Of a stretch of DNA of 64,000 nt, positions 18,691-27,145 are shown in pieces (position 1 is the stretch's first letter; the number at the start of each line of letters is the position of its first letter). The notes under the pieces are model-generated. The model was not told where the DNA came from and searched no databases. It saw nothing but the letters and a program-made list of their open reading frames with translations. The position numbers and the translations under genes are program-made. Where the stretch lies: NCBI RefSeq assembly GCF_003217155.1, contig NZ_QJSU01000010.1, forward strand, positions 99,887-163,886, given 5' to 3'. The DNA is from Psychrobacter fozii (lineage in GTDB: Bacteria > Pseudomonadota > Gammaproteobacteria > Pseudomonadales > Moraxellaceae).

Positions 18691-20997
18691 ATGTCTGATG
18701 TTATTGATAATACGATTGCCCCAATCATTCCCACTGAACCGATGGATACTCGCTCAGTCGCAGAGTTCACTGAGCAAGCTTATCTCAACTATGCGATGTA
18801 CGTCATCATGGATCGGGCACTGCCCAATATCGCTGACGGTCTAAAACCAGTACAGCGCCGCATCGTCTATGCGATGAGCGAGCTAGGCCTAAAATCGACT
18901 GCCAAAGCCAAAAAATCGGCACGTACGGTCGGTGACGTCTTGGGTAAATACCATCCACATGGTGACAGCGCTTGTTATGAAGCGATGGTACTGATGGCGC
19001 AGCCGTTCAGTTATCGCTATCCGCTCATCACTGGTCAAGGTAACTGGGGTAGCCCTGATGATCCAAAATCATTTGCGGCGATGCGTTATACCGAAGCCAA
19101 AATGTCTGCTTATGCCAATACGTTGCTCGCAGAGTTAGGTCAAGGCACAGTCGATTGGCAAGACAACTTTGACGGTACGATGCAAGAGCCAACCACCCTA
19201 CCTGCCCGCCTACCTAACATACTATTAAATGGTACAACGGGTATCGCAGTCGGTATGGCAACAGACATTCCGCCACATAATCTCAACGAAGTGGTACGTG
19301 CGGCTATTCGATTGCTTAAAAATCCTGAGCTATCGGTTAAGCAGCTTACCCAATCAATACCAGCACCTGATCTGCCAACCCCTGCTGAAATCATCACCAG
19401 TAAAAAAGACTTGCAAGCGATGTATGAGACTGGTCGTGGCAGCTATAAAATGCGTGCGACTTTCCACGTCGATCCTAAAGAAAAGAATCTCGTCATCATC
19501 GATGCGCTGCCTTATCAAGTTTCAGGCAACAAAATCCAAGAGCAAATCGCCAAGCTCATGACCGATAAAAAGCTGCCTTGGATTACCGATATTCACGATG
19601 AGTCAGATCACGAAAATGCCTGCCGTATCGTGCTTGAGCTAAAATCAACCCGAGTCGATGTCGCTCGCGTCATGAGCCATCTGTTTGCTAGTACTGAGCT
19701 TGAGAGTAATTACCGCGTCAATATGAATATGATTGGCCTAAACGGTAAACCGCAGGTCAAAAACCTAAAAGAAATATTGGAAGAATGGCTCGTCTGTCGC
19801 CGTTCTGTGGTCACGCGCCGCTTGCAATATCGTCTCGATAAAATCGATAAGCGCTTGCACATCCTCGCAGGTTTACTGATTGCTTATCTTAATATTGATG
19901 AAGTGATTCGCATCATTCGTGAAGAGGAAGATCCAAAAGCGACGTTGATGCAGGACTATGACCTGACTGATATTCAAGCCAATGCCATCTTGGATATTCG
20001 CCTGCGCCAATTAGCAAAGTTAGAAGAGATTGAGCTGCGCCGCGAGCAAGATGAACTGGCAGCCGAACGTGCCATTATTCAAGAGTATTTGGACAATCCA
20101 GACAGTTTGACCAATCTGATGATCGATGAGCTGACAGCCGATATGAAAGAACACGGCAATGAGCGCGTGTCACCATTGGCAGAACGTGAAGAAGCACAAG
20201 CATTAAAAGAATCAGACCTCGTGCCGAGCGAGCCTGTCACCGCTATTCTATCGAAAGCGGGCTGGATTCGTGCTGCCAAAGGTCATGATGTCGATGCTGC
20301 TGGTATGAGTTATCGTTCAGGTGATAGCTATCAAGCGCACGTGCGTGGTAAATCTAATGAAAGAATCTACGTGCTCGACAGCACTGGACGCAGCTACAGT
20401 ATCGATGCGCATAACTTAGCGTCTGCGCGTGGTCAAGGCGACCCACTAACCAGTGTGTTAAAGCCACCAGCAGGTGCCAGCTTTGAGCAGCTACTAACGG
20501 GTGCTGACGATCAACGCATCATCCTTGCCAGCTCCGCAGGTTATGGTTTTATCAATACCGTTGGTAATCTAGATAGCAATCAAAAAGCAGGTAAGAACAT
20601 TATTAATCTAGCGGCTGATAGTCGCTTGCTCCCTGTCGCACGTATCGATGCACCAGTAGATACGACTGCCAATACTGACGGTGACAATAGCAATACAAGT
20701 GTGGCACCTGACCATGTTGCCGTCACGACCAATGCAGGATATTTACTGATATTTGGCCTCGATGATTTGCCTGAACAGGCGCGCGGTAAAGGCAATAAAC
20801 TTATCAAGTTAAAAGACGGCGAAGAGGTACTTACAGTCACGCCACTTAGTCAGCAGGACAGCCTTGTCATTACCGCCGGCAAGCGCCATGTGACACTCAA
20901 GCCAAATGATTTGGCTAACTATACGGGTGTTCGCGGCAATCGTGGTGGTCAGCTGCCAAGAGGCTTTCAGAATGTGACGAGTGTTGAGGTTGGGTAG
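18691..20997 (+). CDS. parC: DNA topoisomerase IV subunit A (ParC)
   Basis: ParC is the DNA-cleaving subunit of topoisomerase IV, which decatenates daughter chromosomes. Start ATG 18691 (768 residues) fits the family; the longer frame back to 18634 uses a non-ATG codon and adds unrelated residues. The catalytic Tyr133 lies in [11 protein letters not shown]. The quinolone region reads [12 protein letters not shown], with Ser93 and Glu97 matching wild-type E. coli Ser80 and Glu84, so no classical resistance substitution is present there. The C-terminal beta-pinwheel region is shown by repeated blade segments ([31 protein letters not shown]). parE is not adjacent. Confidence 0.96.
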   Translation: MSDVIDNTIAPIIPTEPMDTRSVAEFTEQAYLNYAMYVIMDRALPNIADGLKPVQRRIVYAMSELGLKSTAKAKKSARTVGDVLGKYHPHGDSACYEAMVLMAQPFSYRYPLITGQGNWGSPDDPKSFAAMRYTEAKMSAYANTLLAELGQGTVDWQDNFDGTMQEPTTLPARLPNILLNGTTGIAVGMATDIPPHNLNEVVRAAIRLLKNPELSVKQLTQSIPAPDLPTPAEIITSKKDLQAMYETGRGSYKMRATFHVDPKEKNLVIIDALPYQVSGNKIQEQIAKLMTDKKLPWITDIHDESDHENACRIVLELKSTRVDVARVMSHLFASTELESNYRVNMNMIGLNGKPQVKNLKEILEEWLVCRRSVVTRRLQYRLDKIDKRLHILAGLLIAYLNIDEVIRIIREEEDPKATLMQDYDLTDIQANAILDIRLRQLAKLEEIELRREQDELAAERAIIQEYLDNPDSLTNLMIDELTADMKEHGNERVSPLAEREEAQALKESDLVPSEPVTAILSKAGWIRAAKGHDVDAAGMSYRSGDSYQAHVRGKSNERIYVLDSTGRSYSIDAHNLASARGQGDPLTSVLKPPAGASFEQLLTGADDQRIILASSAGYGFINTVGNLDSNQKAGKNIINLAADSRLLPVARIDAPVDTTANTDGDNSNTSVAPDHVAVTTNAGYLLIFGLDDLPEQARGKGNKLIKLKDGEEVLTVTPLSQQDSLVITAGKRHVTLKPNDLANYTGVRGNRGGQLPRGFQNVTSVEVG

Positions 20998-21180
20998 CGT
21001 TACTGATTTGTCTGGTATGACTCACGGTAACAACACCCACTCTGTTACCGTGAATTAATCGGATAGGTATTTTGAGAGGGCTAACGCTAACTATTGGTGA
21101 AAATAATATAGAAAGCATTTTTTACTAGGTTACAATAGTTCGCTAATAATTTGAATTATCAAATAGTGTGGAACTATACT

Positions 21181-21504
21181 ATGAATGTAGAAGATATCGC
21201 TTCTGGACAAAAAATTGTTATTTGTTCGATTGTAGCCAATTTTTTGGTAGGTGTGTCACAACGCAGTGCGCCTGAACTGGGTGTTATCGTCATTGTGTTC
21301 TCTCTGCTGGTAACTGCTGCTGCAATTTACGGTGCTTATCGTCTTTGTACAGGGCTGGATTATTCTGTCGGTATCAAGGTTTTAGTCATCGTACTTTTAT
21401 TTGTTCCATTCATCAACCTTATTACACTTATTGTCTTAAGCGTAAAAGGTACGAAAGTTTTGCGTCAAGCAGGATATGAGGTCGGTTTTTTTGGGGTGAA
21501 ATAA
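21181..21504 (+). CDS. Small membrane protein, unknown
   Basis: This 107-residue protein has three hydrophobic segments (about residues 10-25, 33-52 and 66-90) and a C-terminal cytoplasmic tail. ATG 21181 is chosen over the upstream TTG/GTG codons; GGAA lies about 8 nt before it but is weak. I do not recognise a family. It lies 183 bp after parC on the same strand and may be expressed with it or on its own. The strongly patterned hydrophobicity favours a real gene. Confidence 0.6.
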   Translation: MNVEDIASGQKIVICSIVANFLVGVSQRSAPELGVIVIVFSLLVTAAAIYGAYRLCTGLDYSVGIKVLVIVLLFVPFINLITLIVLSVKGTKVLRQAGYEVGFFGVK

Positions 21505-21512
21505 GCGCGTAA

Positions 21513-21529
21513 GGTGCGCGCCACGCACC
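21513..21529. other. Short G+C-rich hairpin
   Basis: GGTGCG-CGCCA-CGCACC lies directly after the stop of the small membrane protein gene at 21504. There is no T-run. It may mark the 3' end of that gene. Confidence 0.35.
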
Positions 21530-21594
21530 GATGAGATTAACATTAAAAAATCGCACACTGGACGCGACCCACGACTTTAATTATTAATGACTAT

Positions 21595-21915
21595 ATGAAA
21601 TTTTTAGCGATAGTTGTATCTTTTTTATTTTTATTCTGCGCACTTGCAGGAATTTTCGTCATTCCCACTTTTGAGGAATTATATAGAAGCTTTGGTGTTG
21701 ATATACCAGTCTTTACTAAAATAGTATTAAGTACTCATAAATACTGGCTAGGATTATCTTTGATCCCAATACCCTTGGTTTACTTGTCGGAACAGTCAAA
21801 AAGATGGCAAGCTATCATCGTATTTTTTCTCTTAGCTTTGGCTATTCTTCTTATTCCTTTGACCATTGTTGCTCTTTATCTACCTATTTACGAATTGGGT
21901 AAAGTAGTTGGTTAA
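21595..21915 (+). CDS. Small membrane protein, unknown
   Basis: This 106-residue protein has about three transmembrane helices (about residues 3-22, 42-62 and 72-98). MKFLAIVVSFLFLF at the start could also be a signal anchor. No ribosome-binding site of note precedes the ATG at 21595, and no family is recognised. It follows another small membrane protein gene by 90 bp, separated by a G+C-rich hairpin. The base composition is A+T-richer than parC, in line with the accessory stretch that begins here. Its reality as a gene is likely but not certain. Confidence 0.5.
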   Translation: MKFLAIVVSFLFLFCALAGIFVIPTFEELYRSFGVDIPVFTKIVLSTHKYWLGLSLIPIPLVYLSEQSKRWQAIIVFFLLALAILLIPLTIVALYLPIYELGKVVG

Positions 21916-22070
21916 ATTATAGCAACAAACATAGGCTATGCTTTTAGCACGTAGGGCTGATTAGCTAATGTAGTGGAAGTTTCGCGTACTGATTATATGA
22001 ACAAGATTCAAAAAGGTGCGTGAAAAGCACCCTCCAACTGCTAACATTTAAAGCTCACAATATTTTTAAC

Positions 22071-22102
22071 AAAAAGTCGCCTATACACACGTATAGACTG
22101 CT
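22071..22102 (-). terminator. Degenerate terminator of the CCTA/TAG hairpin family
   Basis: An inner stem CTATAC/GTATAG with loop ACAC has an outer stem decayed relative to the copies near 23.1, 24.4 and 25.3 kb. On the minus strand it ends in five T, 85 bp after the lipoprotein gene stop. Confidence 0.55.
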
Positions 22103-22186
22103 TCTTGGTGCTAATTAAAACAAATAACTATTCTGTGCATTAATAGCACCATACCTGCCTTATTTCCCCACTAAATCTCTTAAAAC

Positions 22187-23008
22187 TTACCAATCTGCAT
22201 TTGCAAGAGCTGCATATAAGAGTCCAGCACCTATAGCTTGGATGGGAAAAGTAACTATGTCTACTGCCACACTCACTGGCAACAAAGCAACGCCAAGTTT
22301 ATTAGCATTGTCCTTAGTTCTCCATTTTTCATTCAATTGAATAGTCATAGGTTGCTTTAGCTTATGGTTTATCTGATCAATATTCTGTACCGCAGAAGCT
22401 ACTGTGAGCTCAATGTACACTGGACGCTGACAGGCTAGACTTTGTTGTTCAGCGATGACTGATGTCTGACACTTAAAACCAAGATTTTCCAACTGTGGCT
22501 GCTCATTATTCTTTACTTCATTTATCGGCTTTGCATACACTAAGTTAATAAGGGTTGGTATATCCTTAACTTGACTGGATTTATCTCTATCTATATCAAG
22601 AATTAACTCATTTGAATCAGCTTGAGTTTTTTTCTGAATATCACGAGTTCCGTATGTTGTCTGAGCATCGGGGTCAGGGTAATAGAATAATGGATTAGTA
22701 TCGATATATAGTGAGCCTAAATCTACTTGAGAGAAAATCCTTCTAAATATATCAGACGAAGTGTGAGAACTGACCGTAGGTTGCACTAAAAAGCTGTAGT
22801 TTTTACCTGCTAAGATCATAGCATCCTCGTATCCTGTTATTGGCTTATTAGGATATCCAACGGCAATAACTTTCTCAGATAAAATATTTTTTTCATGATA
22901 TTCCACATGGTCAGTTTTGGTGTAATTTACAAGACCCGCAGTCGCGCAACCATTTAATACGATTGATGGTCCTAAAAGCGTTACGAGCAATAGAGACAGT
23001 TTCTTCAT
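22187..23008 (-). CDS. Putative lipoprotein of unknown function
   Basis: This 273-residue protein starts with MKKLSLLLVTLLGP and a lipobox LNGC with Cys21. The mature part is soluble with two Cys (in FKCQTS and ACQRP) that could form a disulfide. The C-terminus has a hydrophobic stretch ending in FPIQAIGAGLLYAALANADW. The VAVDIVTFPIQA segment is reminiscent of YceK/YidQ-type lipoproteins, but the likeness is weak. It is probably anchored in the outer or inner membrane. It is the first minus-strand gene of an A+T-rich accessory stretch and is followed by a degenerate copy of the local terminator family. Confidence 0.6.
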   Translation of the reverse strand: MKKLSLLLVTLLGPSIVLNGCATAGLVNYTKTDHVEYHEKNILSEKVIAVGYPNKPITGYEDAMILAGKNYSFLVQPTVSSHTSSDIFRRIFSQVDLGSLYIDTNPLFYYPDPDAQTTYGTRDIQKKTQADSNELILDIDRDKSSQVKDIPTLINLVYAKPINEVKNNEQPQLENLGFKCQTSVIAEQQSLACQRPVYIELTVASAVQNIDQINHKLKQPMTIQLNEKWRTKDNANKLGVALLPVSVAVDIVTFPIQAIGAGLLYAALANADW

Positions 23009-23122
23009 ACATATAATCCGTTTAAGTTATTCAAATAGCAAATGCCTCAGATGATAATACACAACATATGTAGAATTAAAATATTTAATTTTAAAATCTA
23101 TAAATATGAGATATCGAAAACA

Positions 23123-23164
23123 AAAAAAGCCGCCTATACGATGTAATGTATAGACGGCTTTTTT
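23123..23164. terminator. Terminator after BLUF gene 1, CCTA/TAG family
   Basis: Outer arms AAAAAAGCCG/CGGCTTTTTT, one C-A mismatch, inner CTATAC/GTATAG. It is 26 bp past the stop of the minus-strand BLUF gene at 23190 and has T-runs on both strands. Confidence 0.85.
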
Positions 23165-23189
23165 ACGCCAATCAAAATAGAGAAGTTAT

Positions 23190-23669
23190 CTAAGACTTAT
23201 TGGATTCTGTATCCTCAAAGATCGCTTTCAAAAAACTTGTAATCTGAGTACTTTTCATTAGATAAGGATTAAAGTCAGCACCTGCTGAGAAGCTTTTTAG
23301 GGTATATTCTTCGTCTTCTACGCTTGATGTTAAATATTTTAATAAAAACCCATCCCATCTACGTACTTCTACTTCTTCAACCATACTGAGATGAGGTCCT
23401 AGGTGAGAATATTCATTGATCAATTTTACTAATATTTCATTGATAAGAGGTCTTGGACCTTCGATATTTTGAATGAAGTAATTATCATTAACGACAAGCG
23501 CTGAGGTTACACCACTTTTTTCATTGTTTCTTCGCCATTGCTCAAGCAGACGAGCCAATTCTATTCCATTATTACTGTCACTATTTTTGCCAATATACGT
23601 TAGGCTGAGAATAATATGCTCACCATGTCTTTTTCTATTTTCTGAAGGTTGGCTAGTAGCGATATGCAT
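23190..23669 (-). CDS. BLUF-domain blue-light sensor, paralogue 1
   Basis: This 159-residue protein consists of one BLUF domain plus a short C-terminal tail. BLUF domains bind FAD and change hydrogen bonding on blue light. Tyr25 (SLTYIGK), Asn49 (RRNNEKSG) and Gln67 (YFIQNIEG) lie at exactly the spacing of AppA Tyr21, Asn45 and Gln63, so the pocket looks intact. Phe108 and Leu110 stand where AppA has Trp104 and Met106. No output domain is fused, so signalling should go through protein contacts, as with BlsA of Acinetobacter. AAGG lies 6 nt before the ATG. It is the most downstream of three tandem paralogues. Confidence 0.85.
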   Translation of the reverse strand: MHIATSQPSENRKRHGEHIILSLTYIGKNSDSNNGIELARLLEQWRRNNEKSGVTSALVVNDNYFIQNIEGPRPLINEILVKLINEYSHLGPHLSMVEEVEVRRWDGFLLKYLTSSVEDEEYTLKSFSAGADFNPYLMKSTQITSFLKAIFEDTESNKS

Positions 23670-23701
23670 AAGAAACCTTATTTATAAAAAATTTATCTAA
23701 A

Positions 23702-23731
23702 TCAAAAGACACTTTATAGGCAGCTTTTTTA
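23702..23731 (-). terminator. Decayed terminator remnant after BLUF gene 2
   Basis: The half TATAGGCAGCTTTTTT closely resembles TATAGACGGCTTTTTT of the intact copies, but the opposing arm is eroded. It lies 37-66 bp past the stop of BLUF gene 2 and probably no longer folds well. Confidence 0.45.
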
Positions 23732-23767
23732 TACTGAGCGCATGCTACGCGCTTACAATTTTCTGAA

Positions 23768-24232
23768 TTAACCGTCTTCAAAAATCACTTTCAAAAAGCT
23801 TTCAATCTGAGTGCTTTTCATTAGATAAGGATTAAAGTCAGAACCTGCTGAGAAGCTTTTTAGGGCATATTCCTCATCTTCGACACTTTCCGTCAGGTGT
23901 TTGGTTACGAACCCATCCCACCGAAGCGCTTCTATTTCCTCCAACTTAACAATATTAGGGAGAATCTTGAAATGCTCATCAACTATCTTCGCTAGAGCAG
24001 TATTGACAGCTGGTCTTGAACCTTGAATATTTTGAACAAAATAACCGTCATTGATCACAAGCGCTGAAACTAACCCACTTTCCTCAAAGTATCTTCGCCA
24101 CTGCTCAAGAGCACGAGTCAATTCTATACCTGTTTTCATTTCGATGTTTTTACCGATATACGTTAGGCTAATCAGAACATGCTCGCCATGTCTTTTTCTA
24201 TTTTCTGAAGTTTGACTTGTCGTTATGTGCAT
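23768..24232 (-). CDS. BLUF-domain protein, paralogue 2 (Asn-less pocket)
   Basis: This 154-residue BLUF-like protein is a close paralogue of its neighbours. Tyr25 and Gln67 of the photo-switch are kept, but position 49, Asn in paralogue 1 and in most BLUF domains, is Phe (WRRYFEESG). Glu70 after the Gln is also changed to Gln (NIQG). The flavin-contacting set is therefore altered; it may bind flavin differently or not at all. The start at 24232 (MHITTSQ) is preferred over ATG 24244 because it aligns with paralogue 1 and has GGA 7 nt upstream. The C-terminal tail EDEEYALKSFSAGSDF is nearly identical in all three. Confidence 0.75.
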   Translation of the reverse strand: MHITTSQTSENRKRHGEHVLISLTYIGKNIEMKTGIELTRALEQWRRYFEESGLVSALVINDGYFVQNIQGSRPAVNTALAKIVDEHFKILPNIVKLEEIEALRWDGFVTKHLTESVEDEEYALKSFSAGSDFNPYLMKSTQIESFLKVIFEDG

Positions 24233-24368
24233 AAGAAAATCCATTTATATAATAGTTATATAAATTAATATACACTCTATTATAAGGTGTAATCAATAAA
24301 ACTCTTGGTAATTGACCCGTTTCTTATCGTCTACACCTTAAAATAATACGACAAAAATAGGAATCACC

Positions 24369-24405
24369 AAAAAGCCGCCTACACACATATATAGACGGCT
24401 TTTTT
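24369..24405. terminator. Terminator after BLUF gene 3, CCTA/TAG family
   Basis: Arms AAAAAGCCG/CGGCTTTTT, one C-A mismatch, then CTA/TAG, with a 10-nt loop. It is 78 bp past the stop of the minus-strand BLUF gene at 24483. Confidence 0.85.
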
Positions 24406-24482
24406 ATTCTAACTATAATAAATAACTATCCTAAGAGACAAATACTTAAGAAATAAATATCTAGGAAATAAATGCAGCGCAT

Positions 24483-24962
24483 TTAAAATTTATTAGATTC
24501 AGTATCTTCAAATACCGCCTTCAAAAAGCTTTCAATCTGAGTGCTTTTCATGAGATAGGGATTGTAGTCAGAACCTGCCGAGAAGCTTTTTAGAGCATAC
24601 TCTTCATCTTCAATGCTTGATGTTAGATGCTTGACTAAAAACCCATTCCATTGACGCGATTCTATTTCCTCTATATTAACAATGTTAGGAAAGATGCTTG
24701 AATGCTCGTCAAGTATTTTTTCTAAAGCAGTATTAATAGCAGGCCTTGTTCCTTGAAAACTTTGAACGAAATAACCTTCACTAATAACTAAGGCTGAAAC
24801 TATATTATTTTCTTCAAAATATCTGCGCCAATACTCAAGTGCGCGAGTCAGCTCAATTCCCGAATCTAGGTCGACATTTTTGGCGATATATGTCATATGG
24901 ATAAGAATATGCTCGCCATGTCTTTTTCTATTTTCTGGAGGTTGGCTTGTCGTTATATGCAT
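24483..24962 (-). CDS. BLUF-domain protein, paralogue 3 (Asn-less pocket)
   Basis: This 159-residue protein is the first gene of the tandem BLUF triplet in the direction of transcription. Tyr25 (HMTYIAK) and Gln67 (YFVQSFQG) are retained, and Phe49 replaces the usual Asn as in paralogue 2, suggesting these two split after that change. Its C-terminus ends in EDTESNKF, almost as in paralogue 1 (EDTESNKS), while paralogue 2 is shortened. The start at 24962 aligns with the other two; ATG 24974 is an alternative. The 440-bp region upstream should hold its promoter. Function is inferred from the domain: a possible light or flavin-dependent adaptor. Confidence 0.75.
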   Translation of the reverse strand: MHITTSQPPENRKRHGEHILIHMTYIAKNVDLDSGIELTRALEYWRRYFEENNIVSALVISEGYFVQSFQGTRPAINTALEKILDEHSSIFPNIVNIEEIESRQWNGFLVKHLTSSIEDEEYALKSFSAGSDYNPYLMKSTQIESFLKAVFEDTESNKF

Positions 24963-25402
24963 AAGAAAATCCATTTATAAAAAATTAATCCAAATTGATA
25001 GATACTTTAAAATAAAATACAATCAATAATATTTTTAGCTTCCAATGAATCTTTATAATCTATCATGACTTTTTTCTGTGATGACATGAGATTTTAGTGA
25101 GATAATATACCGGCATCTATCAGAGTACAATTGTACTATAAAACTAGACTCAACCAGTGCAATATCATTATTCTAATAACTATAATGTCTAATCTGTATT
25201 TTCCTATAGTCCTGCCTCTACCCTAGCATACGACTGACCTACACTTATGAATTGCGTCAAATGCTGCAAGTATCAGGCCAATCGTTGTCTATTGACTAAG
25301 CTAGCACATCTTATAGATAGATGGCACTTAGCTTACTACCATGAAAAAGCCGCCTACACACTACATAGACGGCTTTTTACGCTGACTAAAGTGCCCAATC
25401 GA
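24963..25402. other. Intergenic region upstream of the BLUF triplet
   Basis: This 440-bp A+T-rich gap contains the terminator at 25344-25378 and presumably the promoter of BLUF paralogue 3. An open frame on the plus strand near 25247-25459 runs through the terminator and into the PEBP-like gene and is judged spurious. Confidence 0.6.
25344..25378. terminator. Terminator after the PEBP-like gene, CCTA/TAG family
   Basis: Arms AAAAAGCCG/CGGCTTTTT with CTA/TAG inside, the same design as the hairpins after the BLUF genes. It is 25 bp past the minus-strand stop at 25403. Confidence 0.85.
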
Positions 25403-25909
25403 CTAATACCGACCCATCTCAATTGTCGTCTCAGCAGTCATCATATCGCCCTGCCATGACTGCACATCTATCGTATACAAATGATCTTTACCGCCTGAAC
25501 AGGGTGGCTTGTATGCGCCGCGGATATCGCCCTGACGGCTACGGTATTCAGCCACCATCTCTACACCGACTGGCACTTCATAAGTGTGACCAAACACGCG
25601 TGGCACCTCGACACTGGTTTTGCCCTCTGACAATGCGTAGCTGACAATTCCATGCCCGCCCTTTTGCATACGTTTGTTACTCACATCGTTATAGACAAAG
25701 ACTAAGCTATCAGCTCCATCAGGAATGTTTGAGACCGTCATACTCGGCGTGGCTGGGCTTTTGCCACCATAATCTAGACACTGTTGGCCTTCAGGTATGT
25801 GATCAGCATTCCACATCTTATCATTGAACGTAACATCCATCGCAAAGGTACTGGTAGACAAAGCGAGTGCACTTGAGGCGACCACTTTTTTTAAGGTAAA
25901 AACTTTCAT
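25403..25909 (-). CDS. Secreted PEBP-like protein
   Basis: This 168-residue protein has a signal peptide, MKVFTLKKVVASSALALSTSTFA. The mature part shows PEBP (YbhB/YbcL) family features in order: GGKSPATPSMTVSNIPDGADSLVFVYND, a GHGIVSYAL segment in place of the usual HW..Y.I, and YKPPCSGGKDHLYTIDV matching the PPC...H.Y.F stretch. Bacterial PEBP-like proteins are small ligand-binding proteins of unclear role, often periplasmic. Start ATG 25909 has AAAGGA 6 nt upstream; a longer frame to 25948 adds a polar leader that would spoil the signal. It sits at the head of the A+T-rich accessory stretch. Family assignment is moderate. Confidence 0.6.
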   Translation of the reverse strand: MKVFTLKKVVASSALALSTSTFAMDVTFNDKMWNADHIPEGQQCLDYGGKSPATPSMTVSNIPDGADSLVFVYNDVSNKRMQKGGHGIVSYALSEGKTSVEVPRVFGHTYEVPVGVEMVAEYRSRQGDIRGAYKPPCSGGKDHLYTIDVQSWQGDMMTAETTIEMGRY

Positions 25910-26219
25910 AAGCATTCCTTTAGACAGTTGGTGTATTAGCGCAGACAAGAAATGTCATTCTTTGACCAATCATAAAACTTGTAAAACATAATTAATGATA
26001 ACTTTATAATAGATAATTATTGTTAAGTTGCTTGTATCTTTTAAAGAGTTTTGTTAATCCTTTGAATTAAAAAGAAATAAGATTCAGAGTAGTAGACCTA
26101 TCTCAGCTCACCAAGCAAGATCATCTATGGGTACGTTACCTTATAGCTATGGTCTTCCTTCACGTGGTTATAGTAGTATTTAGGTCACTGACCCCTGAAT
26201 AAAAAATAATAGGATCATC
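25910..26219. other. Divergent intergenic region, PEBP-like / HAD phosphatase
   Basis: This 310-bp A+T-rich gap should contain promoters in both directions. No clear operator, hairpin or small gene was seen. Confidence 0.6.
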
Positions 26220-27056
26220 ATGTTTGTTGAAGATAAAACGGCCACAGAAATTATGGCTCAGAGCACACCCATACCTATGCCCAAAATCATATTTTTTGAT
26301 ATCGATGATACGCTCAGCCGCAACGGTATTATCGCTGAGCATAACCAAGCGACGTTGAAGCAGCTTGCTGAGACTGATATCAAACTAGTGATATCAACAG
26401 GACGCTCTAAAGCAATATTGCCAGATGACATCTTAGCCTTGCTAGAGTCAAATGTGCTAGATGCTATTATTTGTATGAATGGACAATATAGCTTCGACAA
26501 CGCTGGCCGAATTAGCCATTATCCACTGTCCGTAGAACAAACGGATAAAATTGCGAAACTGTGCTTAAAGGGCGACTTTATTCATAAATTTGACTCAGCG
26601 ACTCATATCGCTTGGTCAGGTGAAAACGAGCGTTTGCGTGAATTCAATGCCATCACGCCCAACTCTATCGTTGCGCCTGATTACTATAAATCAAACACGG
26701 TGTATCAATGTTCTGTTTTCTTTAATAGTCAAGAAGACAAAATGCAAGACATTGACTTTGCTCAATACGATTTAAAACTGGTACATTGGCATCATATTGG
26801 CGCCGATATATTGCCAATAGAAGCATCCAAAGCACGAGGTATTAAAGATGTGTGCAAATACTATGGTGTAGATGCAAGCGAGTGCATGGCATTTGGTGAT
26901 GGTATGAACGACCTAGAGATGTTTGATCTGGTCGGATTTGCCGTAGCGATGGGCGATGCGCAACCCGCGCTGATAGAACGTGCTAATTTCGTCACTGGGA
27001 CGATTGAAGAATATGGCATACAGACAGTGCTTGATCAGTTGAAAACAGCGTATTAA
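26220..27056 (+). CDS. HAD-superfamily Cof-type phosphatase
   Basis: This 278-residue hydrolase has the HAD motifs in order: FFDIDDTLS (nucleophile and acid Asp), VISTGRS, a C2-type cap in the middle, then SKARGIKDVCKYYGVDASECMAFGDGMNDLEMF with the Lys and the Mg-binding Asp pair. This layout is that of the Cof/YidA group, which dephosphorylates sugar phosphates and cofactor phosphates such as pyridoxal phosphate or FMN. The substrate cannot be read from sequence. The start at 26220 is followed by two further Met (at residues 12 and 20) that could also serve, since the nucleophile motif begins near residue 24. A terminator follows at once. Confidence 0.85.
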   Translation: MFVEDKTATEIMAQSTPIPMPKIIFFDIDDTLSRNGIIAEHNQATLKQLAETDIKLVISTGRSKAILPDDILALLESNVLDAIICMNGQYSFDNAGRISHYPLSVEQTDKIAKLCLKGDFIHKFDSATHIAWSGENERLREFNAITPNSIVAPDYYKSNTVYQCSVFFNSQEDKMQDIDFAQYDLKLVHWHHIGADILPIEASKARGIKDVCKYYGVDASECMAFGDGMNDLEMFDLVGFAVAMGDAQPALIERANFVTGTIEEYGIQTVLDQLKTAY

Positions 27057-27076
27057 GAGTACTTTCTAGAATCATT

Positions 27077-27111
27077 AAAAAACCCTTGCCAGATACTGAC
27101 AAGGGTTTTTT
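27077..27111. terminator. Bidirectional terminator after the HAD gene
   Basis: Arms AAAAAACCCTTG and CAAGGGTTTTTT (12 bp) with an 11-nt loop. It lies between convergent genes ending at 27056 (plus) and 27146 (minus). Confidence 0.9.
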
Positions 27112-27145
27112 AATGACGTTCTTTTGCGAAAGGCTTTTAGAACAT

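Noticed and set aside
25247..25459. 70-residue plus-strand frame
   Set aside because: Runs through a terminator hairpin and into the antisense of the PEBP-like gene.
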